Positions 25,101 to 37,700 of a DNA stretch of 64,000 nucleotides are shown here, in pieces. Source of the DNA: Ulva prolifera (taxonomy: Eukaryota > Chlorophyta > Ulvophyceae > Ulvales > Ulvaceae); assembly GCA_023078555.1 (NCBI GenBank), contig CM041199.1, forward strand, positions 6,143,315 through 6,207,314, written 5' to 3'. The translations under genes were made by a program, and so were the position numbers. The notes below the pieces were generated by a model. It searched no databases. It was not told the origin of the DNA and saw only the letters and a program-made list of their open reading frames with translations. Position 1 is the first letter of the stretch; the number at the start of each line of letters is the position of its first letter.

Positions 25101-28100
25101 ACTGCTCTCGCCGACATCGAGCTCAAACGCAGCGGACTGCGGCGCCGAGCTGTCGCCGTGCGCTGAGTCAGCAGCTGACTCGGCAGCGGCCGGGGTGCTG
25201 GCGTCATCGTCCGAGAGCGTGACGATGTGTGCTGCGACATCCGCGGCGGGGGCCTCCGCACTCAGCTTTGCAGCGACCGGCGTGTTGGCATCCACAGCGT
25301 CCCCGGAGGCTTCTCCGGGGGCCTTTGTGGGGGTGCCGCCCGCATCCGCGTCGGCAGCGAGCGGCGTGCTGTGGCCCGCTGTGGCGACTGACAAGCCCTG
25401 CGATGCGCTCTGCAGTGCTTCCTCGATGCCGTCCCCTGCACGGCGGCGGTGTCACGTTCTCCTGGTTACACCGTCACATCACCCTGTTTCTGGTACACCG
25501 CGAAGCCAGGCCGGCAGACTCGTCTGTCTCACAAGAAGCGGCGGCCAGCGTGCCGGCCGCAGCATGCATGCAATTTGGCGTTCCCGTGGCTGACTCGATG
25601 TCAGCGCTGCCACACGGCGGCAGGTCAACGAGGTGTGAGCGCCAGGCTGCAGCTGTCCCGGCAGCGCTGCACGCGAGTCATGAGCTGCGCAACGGCATGG
25701 TGTCTCTAGATCTGAGATGAGGTTCAAAGGCTCTGCAGACCCCATGAGTTTTGCAGCCCCAGTGAGTGTGCTGCTCGAGGGGGGCCCTGCAGGTGCAGCA
25801 CTGCGAGTTAGGCCGCACGGGCTCAGGCGATTGGGCATACAGCACTCTGCCCATGGCCGATCAGAGGTAGAAGGGTCACTGGACCATGCTGACTACATGA
25901 CAATGACTGCCGACGTTACCAGATTCAGCGCTGCCAGCGCACCTTATCAGACGTCTGCGTGAGTCAAGCGATCAAGTCTGCCCGTGGCCACAAACCGACG
26001 GTGTGAGACGGTTGTGTGGATGATGGGGTCTGGGACAACAGCACAGAATGTCAGTGGGACCATGTCAAACCACGAGCAGCGCTTCTGTGACTGTGCAAGC
26101 AGGGAGCGGTACGCATGTTTCGTATGCATGAAGCGGCGCACCGTCCACAGGGTCCCCGACGTAGCGGTCCGTGCCCTTTACATACTTGAATGTCGGGGGG
26201 AAGGTGACGACGCCCTCGCGCCAGCCCGCAAAGACGCCGTCGCCGCCACGCATCGCGGCCATGAGCTCGTCGCGCGCCAGCAGGCGGTCGAGCGCACCGC
26301 GCCGCAGCTGCGCCCTCACCTCCGCATCCGTCATGCGCAGCCGGAAGTTCAAGTCCCCGAGGAAGAAGACGGTCGGCTGCTTCGCGGCCAGCGGCGACCG
26401 CGTCCACTCACCCTGCCTGCACGCAGGCCCTCTTTCGCACATGCATGACACACGTGCATGCACAGCAGCCACGCCTGGTGCCCAGGGTCTGTCAAGCACA
26501 ACGGCCGCCATACGGACGGGGTGGCTACGGGCGTACGTGGGGTCGGTGTCCAGAGGGGCGTGGAGGATGGTCTGGCCGTCATCGGCGGCCGCGCCAAAGG
26601 CGCCGGTGCGGCAGATCTGCATGAAGTCGGCCTGCCGCTTCAGCGCGTCCGCGGGGCCCTCTCCCGACGCGAGGTGCGCGCACATCGCGGCCATCGGTTC
26701 ATCAAACACGCGCATGCGCACCATCACGGCGCCCTTGTTACCAAAGCCCATTTTCCCGGTGCGCACATCGGAGTCCTGCAGCCACGCATGCATGAGCTCA
26801 GGGGGGCCAGCGGTGAAGGGCGGGGCGGGGCAACTGCGGATGCGGTGATTTGCAAGGCCGGCAGCGGCTCGGCATGTGATGATACCTCGATCGAGGCTTT
26901 CCGCCACTGTTCTGGGATGTGGCGGAGTGCACCCGCTGGTAGGCGGTTGCTGCCGCGGTTGCTGCCGGCCGGGCAGGCGGTTGATGCGGGCCGGGCAGGC
27001 GGTTGCTGCCGGCCGGGCAGACGGTTGCTGCTGGCCGGATGCATGTCGCATGTTTCATCGCAGTTCAATCAGGCGCAACAGTTAAGGAGACAGCGGGGGA
27101 GGCGATTCGACCGAGCACTATGTCACCTAAACCGCCCCTAGCCACGCCTAAATGTGTGCTACGGGGGTCGGTATCCCTGATTCTGAGCCACCACCACGAC
27201 GTCGGCACGCGCCACCTCGACCATCACGGAGAAATAAGAGCATGTCAAGGCGATTAAGCCCCCAGCCTCGGTCACAGCAGGGGCGTCAAGCTCCGCACTC
27301 CATGGCAGGCTACCGAGGCCACAGCCTCGCCAGAAAGAAATCGACAAGGAGCGCGACTCGGTGGGGATCACGGTGAAGCGGTCGGCGACGCAGTGGTGCA
27401 CAGCAGCTGCAGCGTTATGCACGCCGTGTGGCTGCTGGCAGCAGGCAGTGACAGCGCCATGCATGCAGGCTCCCGAAGAACACGTCACACCATCCATTCA
27501 ACGTCATTGCGGGAACGAAAACCTGTGTAACAAAAGGATGGAGGCGGACACATTTGTGAATGCGATGGACTCAACCAGACACGGAATAACAAATATATCA
27601 AGTGGAGGAAATATGAAGAAGGTCGAAATGAATAAGGAAGATCCAGAGGGAGGGGGGGGGGGGGGGGGGGGGGGCACCTGCCAGGCGGAGATGTACGGCA
27701 GCAGCGGCTTCCGCACCCACACCGTCAGGAAAAGCCCCACCAGCAGCCTGCCCCCGACGTTCACGTACTGCTCCGCGTCCACAGGGTCCTCCTTCACCTC
27801 CCGCACGCCGAATCCCAGCACGGGGGCCGCCTCGGAGGCTGCCGCGGACCGCGCAGTCGCCGCCGCCGCTGGCGTGCCGGCCGCCGTCGGCGACTCTGCC
27901 GCGCCGTCGTCCATTCCGCCCATGAAACCGTTCGTGAGCGCATCGATCGCATCCTGCGTGGGTGGGGCGCTTGACCAGACTGGGTGTTGGCTTCGCGGAC
28001 TGTGCGGTCAGTGTTCCACCCCATGGATGGCTTGTCGGCAGCGTGGGACAACGCCACGCATCCGTGGTGTTGCGGCATGACGTGGATTTCCTCCCATGGC

Positions 28101-29861
28101 TGCTCAGCGCATCTGGATGGCATGGTGTGTGGGAAGCACGTGACAGCGCCCCACGTGGGAGGGAAACGTGTGTGCCTTGCATCATGGTGGGGGGGGGGGC
28201 ATGCCGGGCTGCAGCGAACAGATGGCAGAGGCGCTCTGGCCACCGCTGCTGCGCGCCGCGGCCTCAGGCATACACATACAGTGCCGCATGCAAGCACCTG
28301 AGACAGTGTGCTGTAGATGGTGATCGTGTTGTGCAGTGTGAGTGCGTATTGACCCTTGTAACACAACAGAAAACAGCAGAGAAACGGAAAGAAGCGAATA
28401 CAGATTACATGGTATGAATAGGAAAGCACCCAATCCAGCATTATGCCATGGCGAGCAGGGCAGTAGCCCCAACACATCGTGCGGGGGAGAGTGCATGGTA
28501 CATGATGATGTGGCGTGCCTCGGGCAGTGTGAGGTAGCTGTGGCAGGCATGAAAGGTCAGAGCGTCCATGAAATGTGATGCCACTGGTGAAGGCCACTTG
28601 GCAAACAGATTCCAGGGTCGACGACGAATTCATAGTCGGAAGGGAAAGCGCTTAAGTGCATCAGCATGCTGATGAAACCCGTTGTTCGAGGGCACCAGAA
28701 ATCCACAGGCACATGTTGCAATTGTTATTATTGCCTTGCCAGCGGCGCATGACGTAAGCGTGCATTCACCGCTGGACTCGGTACGTGACCAGGCACACGT
28801 CATGTGGGAGCCACAATGCAAGGGCAAGTGGACTGGAGGCCGAAAAACCACCGTGCTGAGGCCATAGCAGCTTGCGGTCAGAGTTGAGAGCTGGCACACC
28901 TGCGCCGCAACATACTCCTGTGGGAGTGGCTTGCAGTTCAGAGCGCAATCGATTGCTGTGTTCCAGGCTTTGACTGAATCTAGCCCACCTCCAGCGACGA
29001 CTGTCACCGCATTCAATGGATTGATCTCTTGAAAGCCCACGAACAGGATGTCCGGACCATCCCAGGTGGCTGTCTGGTCACTTCGTGGTGGCCATTTTTC
29101 ACCTGAAACGGCACCAGCTGATGCTATCATATCCTACAGAGCGCTGAAGGGAGAAGTTTTGGTTGCTGATGATGTGGGCTGCAATTGTGACCAGCAAATC
29201 ACGCGCGTACATCCTGGCCATCGAGCCAAAGTTGACAGAGCATTGACAGAGGTCACATGCGCACCCGGATGCATCAGCCAGCTGCGATAGTCATGTTCGG
29301 GCTTTGGTTTTTCACCATTCACATTGAACGTACTCGCCCACACACGCAGCTCGTGTGTCTCACAGTACGACTCCGGGCTCAGGCTTGCAAAATGATTGCG
29401 GATGCCCTTGCTGCGCGTATTCAAGGCTTGCTCCAGGGCCTCATTGAGAATTCCATCATCTTCAACGTCTGCATACGAGCAAGAATTTGTGCGATCGCAG
29501 GTATACGGGGCCGTTGAAACAGATACTCACGACTCAGTTGACACGATGGCGTGCCTTGAGCCCTGTCAGTGTCTTCACCTGCACGTTTGACACCTCCTGA
29601 GATAAAATATGCTGTTGGGTCAACGGAAATACGCGGTATCCAGGACATTGCGACTGGCCAGCACACCTGGCGAGTCCTGGACGGAGCTGCGGAAAATGAC
29701 GTTTGCACTGTCATACGCCTGCAGCGATGATGCGTTTTGAAATTGAGAGAAAAATTTGAACGCGATGCACACCAACCGCCCAGTTTACGCACCTGCTTTT
29801 GAACTCGGGACAAGAAGCCTTTCATCAATACGAGATCGATCAGACTGACCCAGGAAGCCAA
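22110..29861 (-). CDS. OCRL/INPP5B-like inositol polyphosphate 5-phosphatase with ASH and RhoGAP domains (5' end unresolved)
   Basis: Exons with matching phases are 29793-29861, 29667-29718, 29531-29578, 29265-29468, 28900-29102, 27678-27953, 26142-26775, 24591-25435, 23685-24295, 23099-23348, 22515-22844 and 22110-22214. The catalytic domain shows ASTFNVNG, DILFVGFQEINPLN, LLVGLFLTVWVRKPLLPYIS, GFGNKGAV, VFFLGDLNFRL, TPAWTDRILY and SLSDHKPV, the standard order for enzymes that remove the 5-phosphate of PI(4,5)P2 and related lipids. An ASH-type beta domain follows (HFIAVDGTYRPSFFG), then a helical insert and a RhoGAP-like domain (FADSFQVIRSEALAEEG, ALPRPFFPYSI). OCRL-type proteins act on endosomal and trans-Golgi membranes, and their RhoGAP domain binds small GTPases, usually without catalysis. 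About 175 acidic, Ala-rich residues are inserted between the WREGVVTFPPTFKY loop and TPAWTDR, including the SUMO-interacting-like core IVTLSDDD. Upstream exons, and so the start codon, lie somewhere between 29862 and 33071. Confidence 0.88.
23658..23673. repeat. G16 homopolymer (C16 in gene sense) near a 5' splice site
   Basis: The sense intron begins GTGTGTGCCCT and the C run follows, starting at about position +12 of the intron after the ASH exon of the 5-phosphatase gene. Confidence 0.9.
26930..27040. repeat. imperfect tandem repeat in a 5-phosphatase intron
   Basis: Three to four imperfect units of about 27 bp share GGCCGGGCAGGCGGTTGCTG. The array lies within the intron upstream of the exon that starts at 26775. 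Confidence 0.75.
27652..27674. repeat. G23 homopolymer (C23 in gene sense) at a 5' splice site
   Basis: The sense reads TGGCAG|GTG and then the C run, starting at position +4 of the intron after the LLPYISAWQ exon of the 5-phosphatase gene. Confidence 0.95.
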
Positions 29862-32800
29862 CTAGATGCCAGTTGTCAAACAACTGTTGAAATCATATCC
29901 TGCTTGTAAAACCTGATGTAGCTACTCACTGCAATCTGCCTGAGGTCGTGACCCGGAGTGCTGCGTTGGTAAGAGGCGAGGAGACAGCCTTGCGCAATCA
30001 CGGTCATGCTACACACAGGGGCATCTTCTATGGAGCATGGAGCTCTTACAACGCTTGCCTTATGGTTTTCCAACAGGTTCAGTCTGAGGAGCAGGCGGTC
30101 ACGGCGTGCCTTGTCACAGCGTTCCAGTGCGCGCAGAAATTTGACGCCGTTTCAGCTTTGACGACATTGCCATAGGCTCTCTCCAATTGTTTCATAACCT
30201 TCTCCTCGCCATTGCTCGATGACGCCAAGTCAGGCAAGGAAGTCTTCGCGTATGCATGCGCCACTGCCAGAGAACTCGCATGACAAGAAGACACACCCTC
30301 GGACCTTCGGGCACAGACCAAACCAGGCTTTGCCAGTCGATTCTAAGTGTACCAAGGACGTGCACATCTGAACTTCCCTGGCGGAGCTGGGCACAGAGCG
30401 TTCATGCTTTGTTGAATTCGCGCAGCGTCGAGCATTCTTCCGACTGCTGCAGGAAATGTAGCTGGCAAGTGTTTACCCCACCAAGGTGCTTGCAAGCGTC
30501 AATATATCAAAGCTGGAAATGTGATGAACTGTGCGACACCGAATGCCCGCGCACCTAGATGTGATGCCCACGCAGAAATCAAGCTGCAGATCATGCAAAT
30601 GAAAGCTGCGTCTGCACGCTCACTCACGGTTATGCAATCAGCAGACAGCGCATGTATCTTCCCACAGACTGGATTGCTTCTGTGGTCGCGGACTGGCTCG
30701 TTCACATCACACATGTTCACGCAAGGTTAAAGCAGGAATCTGTTTGAAACTGCCGTTCAGTCTGCCTAACACCGTGTGACATATACGCCGTGCACCATGA
30801 GCTCTCCAGAAATTGTTTGAACTATTCTCATTTCAGAGTAGCTGTACACGTCGCCCTCAGTTGAGAGCCCCGTGAGTCAACGCACACCATTCGGCACGAC
30901 CGCGATCATGTCAGAAATAGGTCATGCGAACCACCTTTCAAACCTTTCGAACGTAAAGATCAGGCAGGAGAACGTTGCTCTGTTTGCATCCGACGCATTT
31001 GTTGCCATGCCGTTGGCTTGCGAGCACTGTGTCCCTCTTCTCCATGCAGGGCCAGCCGACGGTGCTGCCTTGATTGGCCGACCGAGCCGCACATTGTGTC
31101 GGTGGATGAAAATTTTGCTGCTCAAAGGCAGGTGGTTACGTCGAATGCGGTCTTCACTGGCTCAGGATCCTTGTGCCAAAACAGGGAAACATCCCGTTGC
31201 TATTCGAGAGGCGTTGCCACACTCTCGCCCTGCAGATCGCATGACGCTTCCAGTTATATGACCTGTGTCCTCGCAAATGTGTGATGCGCAGCCGTGTGGC
31301 GGGGCGACGGAATCTCGTTACATGTGAATGTACGACGGAGAGGCGGAGGGCAGAGCGAGAGCACTGCCGGGCTGCAGCCTCGGAAATTACACACAATGCA
31401 ACTAGGAATCACGAAGGATCACTTCGTGGATCTTAAAGCAAGGACCACGAGGTTTACATCTGCGTCCAAGATGACCACGTCTTGACCAATGGTCAGGCGC
31501 CAACTGCAGCCCCTTCCCGCTTAGGGACCCACCTTGGGCCAGCTCTGTCTGATCAGGGCAGACCCAAACAGCGGCCATACATAGGCATACACCCGCACCT
31601 CGTCTTGCCCTCAAAACACCGCATCAGCGGACCTATTGTATATGGAGGCCGAGCTCACACACGCCTGAGAAGCCAGGGCTGACACATTTTGACACGGCTC
31701 AACAATAGGGGTCCAGCTGCAACACTGCTGGCTCCCACACAAGCCCTGGCTTCAATTCCCCTCACAACAGATCACGAGTGCACCACTGAAACGCCCGCAC
31801 GGTGCCCCTCGATTCTCCAACAGCTCTACCTACTGTGCACTCATGCGCACAGGCACTGGCTGTGAAAGACATGACCGAACATATACAGCGCAGGGCGTCG
31901 TCAGCAACAGCTCGGCACAGCCACACAGCTGGCCCCAACACGAGCATGTGCACCAACAGGCATACTCACAGAGCTGTGGCCACCAATGCTTGGCCACACG
32001 ACTGTGATCGCCACGCCTGCCAAGGTGGATGTCAAGAGCAACATGAAAACCCCCCAACAAGCGTGGCACTGGCCTCACTCCAGCAACGCTGCAATGACTG
32101 TGCGTACATGCAACAGTATTTTTAACCACTTAAACAGGCCGGCAGTGGGATGCGGGCGCACAAGCTGCCACCAGTGGCATACTCGGCGCGAGCCACGAAT
32201 GCATGCCTCCCAGCAGCAGAGGTCCCCGCGCGCATTCGGCATGAGCCACGCATGCATGCCTCCTAGCAGCCGCCCTGTGGCCCACACTGCGACAAACCGT
32301 GCGTAAACGACGGACCAGCGCTGCAGATACGATTCTACCCACAGCAGAATGCGGCATCCCTGCCAATTGCAAAGACACGCCAGCGCCGCCACCAGACTGA
32401 CGCCTCACTTGCCGCGCAGCCGAAGCATGGAGCGCCGGTGGCCTGCACAGCACGTCAGCAGCCGCAATCTCCCAGCTACTAGACTCAAACAAGGGAGAGG
32501 AGCCAGGAGGTCGGGGAGGCCTCACGGTGTGAGCCTACGACGTGCACCCCTGCAGCAGCTGCCTCCCCCCCCTCCCTCCCCCCCCCCTCCCCCCCCCCCC
32601 CCCCCCCCCCCCTCCCTCCCCCCAAGCGGCCGGCAACGGCCGACGACGGCAGCCGGCGCAGAAAAGAAAAGAAATATTATTCCCGCACCACCGGAGCGGA
32701 TGAGGTGCCCCTGCTACATGCTGCCGTGGTGTAGCCCGGAGGCGCTGCACCTGCAGCGTCGCCGTTGCCATCAGCATGCATGATTATCAGCGGCTCACGG

Positions 32801-33071
32801 CATGTGCCACCACTCCCTCCCTCCCCCTCTTCCGGGCGTGGCGAGCCGGCACGCTCCTCCCCTGACATGGTGCATTCAGCGGGCTGCGGCTTTATGAACC
32901 AGCCATGGACTAGAATGCATGTTTTGTGCTGTCGGGGGACAAACCACCACCGTGCCGGTGACAACGGCGGGCCTCGCGGCAATTGAGGTGTGGATACGCG
33001 CCCAAAATCTGCCTTCTGGGGCGTATTCCGGGGCTTTTGGATATATGTCATTGTTGTGTGTTGCGACAAGG
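29862..33071. other. unresolved region: probable 5' exons of the 5-phosphatase gene and its promoter
   Basis: On the minus strand several short open stretches look protein-like and end at good donors. One at about 29916-29948 encodes TPGHDLRQIA before GTGAGT. Another at about 30140-30245 encodes GEEKVMKQLERAYGNVVKAE. A third near 30300-30370 encodes STGKAWFGLCPK. I could not join these into one frame with consistent phases, so none is called as an exon. The region also holds the pyrimidine tract at 32562-32623 and two copies of a block around ATGCATGCCTCC (about 32191-32270). Confidence 0.4.
32562..32623. repeat. 62-nt pure pyrimidine tract with a C24 core
   Basis: Only C and T occur, with an unbroken C run at about 32589-32612. 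It resembles the C tracts that follow 5' splice sites elsewhere in the window, but I can assign no exon next to it. Confidence 0.9.
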
Positions 33072-34714
33072 CTACGAGATTGCGATCTGGTCTCCAGGGC
33101 CGTCAGGGGCCACGTCCGTGGCCACAGCGTCAAGCCTGACGCGAGACGCCGGCTCCCACACGCCCCCCCCAGCCACCGGGGCCGGCACCGCCGGAGGGGT
33201 GGCCACGACAGCGGGCGGCGGTGGCGGGGGCGGTGGAGGCGGCGGTGGCGGTGGGGGCGGGGCAACGGCAGCAGGCGCAGGGGGCGGCGCTGGCGGCGCT
33301 GGTGTGCCTGCCACTGGGCCAGGGTCAGCCTCCTCGACCAGTTCGATTTCTGCATGCATGCAGTCGTCATGTCGCATCTGCACGCAGCGGCGCTCTGTGG
33401 CTGTGGGCGCTTGCTAGCTCTTGGGGACACGTTCTGCTCCACGGCACAGACATCACAGCATTTCATCGGGAGACATAAAGGTGTGAAGCAAAGTGCTTTT
33501 GATCGTTGCCCTGGTCAGCAGTGACGCGAATGGCATGTGCCGCCCAGGCCGTGAAGAAGTACAGCCGGATGGAAACAGCGGTGCGGTGAGGTGCAGCAAG
33601 AGAGGGTAGGGCACGGTACGCGCAATCGCACCCTCTCCCAAACACACCTGCATTCATGTGAGCTGATCCTGGCGGCAGCTCCAAGCGGTTACAGCAATGT
33701 ACGTTTCGAATATGACAGGCGAGGCTGGTTCACGACAATGGTACTTTGTTTGTTCAACAGCAAAGGCTGCTCAGAGCCAGGTTCATTGTGAGCTCAGCAT
33801 CAGAGATGCTGGCAGTTGACAGTTTGCGGCTCTTGGCAGTTTGGGGCTGTGTTGGCAGTTGACAGTGTTGACAGTTTGGGGCTCCTTTGTTCTGACTAAC
33901 AACAGAGGCGGGTCGGAGGCTCACCGCAGTGGACGACGGCCGCGTCGCCCCAGTGCGCCGGCGCCGCCCGGCCACGCGGCCGGCACTGGCTGAAGAACTT
34001 GTTCTTGTGGACGCAGGCATAGCCGGGGTTGCAGCACGGCGCGTACGCGCGGCCAAAGTCTCGGCCACCGCACGGCTGCCAGTCTCCCGCACACCGGCTT
34101 CCAGGCAGGCACTGCCGCACCGTCGACACCCCAGCCACCGCGGCCATTGGTGGCTGTGGCGGTCGCTCCTCCGGTGTGGCGGAGGGGCAGTCGACGATGG
34201 CACCGGTTGACCAGGACGGTGGGTCTGATTTCGGCGCGCAGTGCGCGTAGAATGGGCTCTTGATGAAGCAGGAATCGCTTGGGGAGCAGCACGGGGTGAA
34301 GGTTCCGGAAGCCTCTGATCCGCAGGAGCTCCACTGCTCGGCACAGGCTCCCGAGGAGCTGTCGCAGAGGGCGACAGGAGGAGATGGATGCGCCTCGTCG
34401 CCCTTGTGCAGGCCTGTAGACACGCGTGGGGGGTCTTGCTTCGTTCGCCGGCTGCCTGCTGCAGGCGCGGCCATGGTGGGTGATGCAGCAGGTGGAGTCT
34501 GTTTGAGTCCTGGGCGGCAACATGGACAGCATGTTCCTTGTGAAAAGGGTGACGCATGGTGGGAGCGTGGGTGTCAGCGAGAGGCTTGAGTGCTCTGGCC
34601 ATGGTGTGAGGATTCTCAGCACACAGAGCCAGTGGCTGGAAGCACACTTGTTGCGAGGCAGTCGGCCGGACAGAAGACCAGCGCTACCGCCGTAGCTAGC
34701 CACAGAGTCCCCAT
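33072..34714 (-). CDS. secreted protein with two CBM1-like modules and a polyproline tail
   Basis: Three exons with matching phases (34648-34714, 33925-34455, 33072-33349) give 291 residues. Exon 1 starts MGTLWLATAVALVFC and is a signal peptide. Exon 2 holds two related cysteine-rich modules, CAEQWSSCGSEASG followed by CCSPSDSC and YAHCAP, and CAGDWQPCGGRDFG followed by CCNPGYAC and FFSQCRP. The second fits the fungal-type cellulose-binding (CBM1) pattern of CGG, spaced cysteines and an aromatic just before QC. The first has lost the second G of CGG and the Q before its last Cys. Exon 3 encodes an acidic ELVEEAD segment, a run of 16 prolines and a short tail ending at TAG. CBM1-type modules bind crystalline polysaccharide, and in algae they occur in cell-wall or polysaccharide-binding proteins. 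I infer an extracellular wall or matrix protein. No enzyme domain is present. Confidence 0.85.
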
Positions 34715-37700
34715 GCAGGGCAGGTTGCTGTAGTCTTCACCCCAGTTGTACTGGCTCACGGGAGTCTAAACGTACGCGGAGCGACGATCTTCGATCTTCT
34801 TAGATCTAGAGTTAACCTGTCGCACTTCTGAGGTCATTACTGGATGAACAGCGAGCACCTGCACATTCATCCGTAGACATCACGCAATGTGTTTGCTCGT
34901 TCAAGGCTGCGTCAAGTAAGATTAGCGCCACTGATCACTGCGTTGGCCTGCCCGGGCTGCGCTGGAGCGATGCTTCTGAAGGAGCGCCTCAGAACGCGGA
35001 CAAGCAAGAACTCCTCACAAAAACTTACAACACTGTAATTTCTCTACATGTACGCCTGTATGCGTGCGTGAAACGGTGTTCGCATCCGCCTGCTGAACTG
35101 GCTCACAATGCGCGCACATCGGCAACATGAGGCGTCCACACAACCCAGATGCAGGGAAAAACGAAGACATGAGCAGCATACTCTGGACTGTAAAGTGTTG
35201 CCTATCTGTCCGTTCAGACTTCGCCCGAGCGAGCAGTGCCACCAGGCGCCTCAATTTGAAAACAGGCGTGTCGTTGCAGTTCGCCACAGGAAGTGCGCAG
35301 GGACATTCTCCTGCGAATCGTGGACACTGACTGAATACAGCATCCTTGCTTCGCCGTTCGTGTTCCAGGTGCGTGTAGCCCACAGTGTCTAAATTCCGCC
35401 TGGTCATGATCATGCACGTGTGGCAGTCGCACGCAGCTACGCACGTTACGCCATTCCGCGCTCAGAAGAGATACAGCGACTCATGCGTGCGGCGTGATGC
35501 ATCACTTCATCGCTCGTGGACTGCAACTTGTGCCGAATTACAACAGGTTCTGTCCGGGTCCGCACCTGGAAGCTGTGACATACCTCCACGCGTGACAGCA
35601 TCGCGCCAAGTGCTGTGTACACTAAGTCAGTTGTATCGGTTGATCTTTGCTCCGATGTGGGCACTGGTGTGCTGGGCCCCACAGCTGGGTGGCAGATCTG
35701 GAGCGACCCCGTCACTGATCATGACATCAGCTGCAGCTGCGGATGCATGCAGAGATTCACACACGCGCCAAATTGCATTATCAACTTGGCATGTGCGAAC
35801 TTGGCATGTACGATGCAGTAAAATTCGTAGCCATTACTGCTAATGCTCAGGAAAGCTGATCAGATGAGTTGAAACACCTGGGCACTGCTTTGCAACAGGA
35901 CGCTGTAGCAACTGAGACAGGTGCAGCAATTGTAGACAACCGCACGCTTACTAGTTGTTCATCAGCCATGCATGGTTAATGCTTTCACATGCACAGTCCG
36001 TAATGCCTGAAATGCATGTCTCATGCAGGACAACATGCATTTCACTGCCCACGAGTGTCCTTGTAGTCACGATGCTGACTAATCTGCACCCGCCCAGGAC
36101 TCGCCAGATCACAAGCCAGCAAACCACCTGCCAGCACGCAGAGTGGCGCATGTTCAGCTTACGTTCTTGCTTAATGTGCGCCTCAAATCCTGAAAACTGG
36201 AATTGCAGTTCAGGTGGCTTGAAGAGATGACACTGTTCAGCCATGCACATGTGCAGGGGGTGCATGCACATGTGCATGCACCCTGTGTACATTTGTTAGC
36301 TTGGCTCCAAGGCTGATCAGCGACCAGTCCGCTGGGGCCATATGCGGTCTGAACAAGAACTGCTACTGGGCACAGTCGGGCACATCGGGCACACCAGTCA
36401 TAATTCTGTTTTTTTGAGACTACAGGCCACCGTACATGCAGTGGCGGCGGCGAGCATGCGCACTCCCACTGGCAATTGATTTCAGCAAGCCCTTGTGCCA
36501 ATATTCAGCTGACGACATCGTGACCTGCCACCGGTTACCACTGAAACTTGATGCCATGCGTTAACAATCGTGCACGCGGCCAGTACTACTCAGTAGTACT
36601 CTAGTAGCGTGGCCAGCACAGGCGTGATCACCTCGAGGAGCTCCCAGGCCGACCTCAGATGCGAATTCTGGAGGCCATACCCAGGCCGACCTCAGATGCG
36701 AATTCTGGAAGCCATACGCCGCCCGCCCAATGAAGAGTTTGATTGGAGTCAACACAATTGCCGCCGCATCCCGCAGCCACGGCGAGCATCATCCGTGCAT
36801 GCAAGGCCCAGCTTCGCCGCAGCCTTTCCTGAGGAGCAGAGCAGTCGCGGGTGTCCTGCACAGCGGGAATGCTCCCTGTGTGACTTGACTGCGCTGAGCT
36901 GGCCATCATGCATGACTGTGCATCCGTCTGGGTGGTGGGTTCTCGCTGCTCCACCGACTCTGCACATGTCCCGTATTCACACGGTCATTGCTCATGTGAA
37001 GCACTCGCCAGCTTGTCACAAATCTGCGAAGCACACCGGCCACACACACCCGCACACGTGCAGCTGTCTGAACGTCCGTGGGTTGTGTTACATTGATAAC
37101 CGTCAACTTAAAGCGAGCAAGGCAGGTGGCACCGCGGGCAACAGCCAGGGCCGCACACATACGCAACCAGACTATCAGGGTGCACGTGCTGTGGCTCTGG
37201 GGGTGGGGTGGGGTTTGGGGCTGGGGCGGCCCCCGGCAATCGGGCGGCCAGGATAGGCGGCCTTGGGCAGTAGTGTGTTGGACGCAGCCCTGTCGCACGG
37301 CGATGGGTGTTGAGGTGTTGGATGCTGTGTGGTTGTGTGTGGGCCGTTGGGTTTGTGTGTGTGCGTGTGTGGGGGTGTGGGTGTGTGCTTGGCGGTAGGC
37401 GGATCTGTGTCATTTGCTGCGCCGGTGATGGGTTTTCTGGGCATGGTGGGTGTGGCGTGCGTGGATGTCTGGGTGTGTGCTTCGTCTGCTTGCTTGTTTC
37501 GCGGTGCTGCCCGCCTTGCCGGCTTTATAAATATCCTTGTAACACCCACGCAACCAGGAACACGCAGCACATACCACGCAACCGCACACGTCAGCACCCG
37601 CCCAGAGCCGCAGCCATACACCTGCAGGCCCCCCTACCCCACACCGTGGATTTTGTGCCATGTGCCACCTCCAGTGGCCATCAGTGCAGATCTCCAGAGA

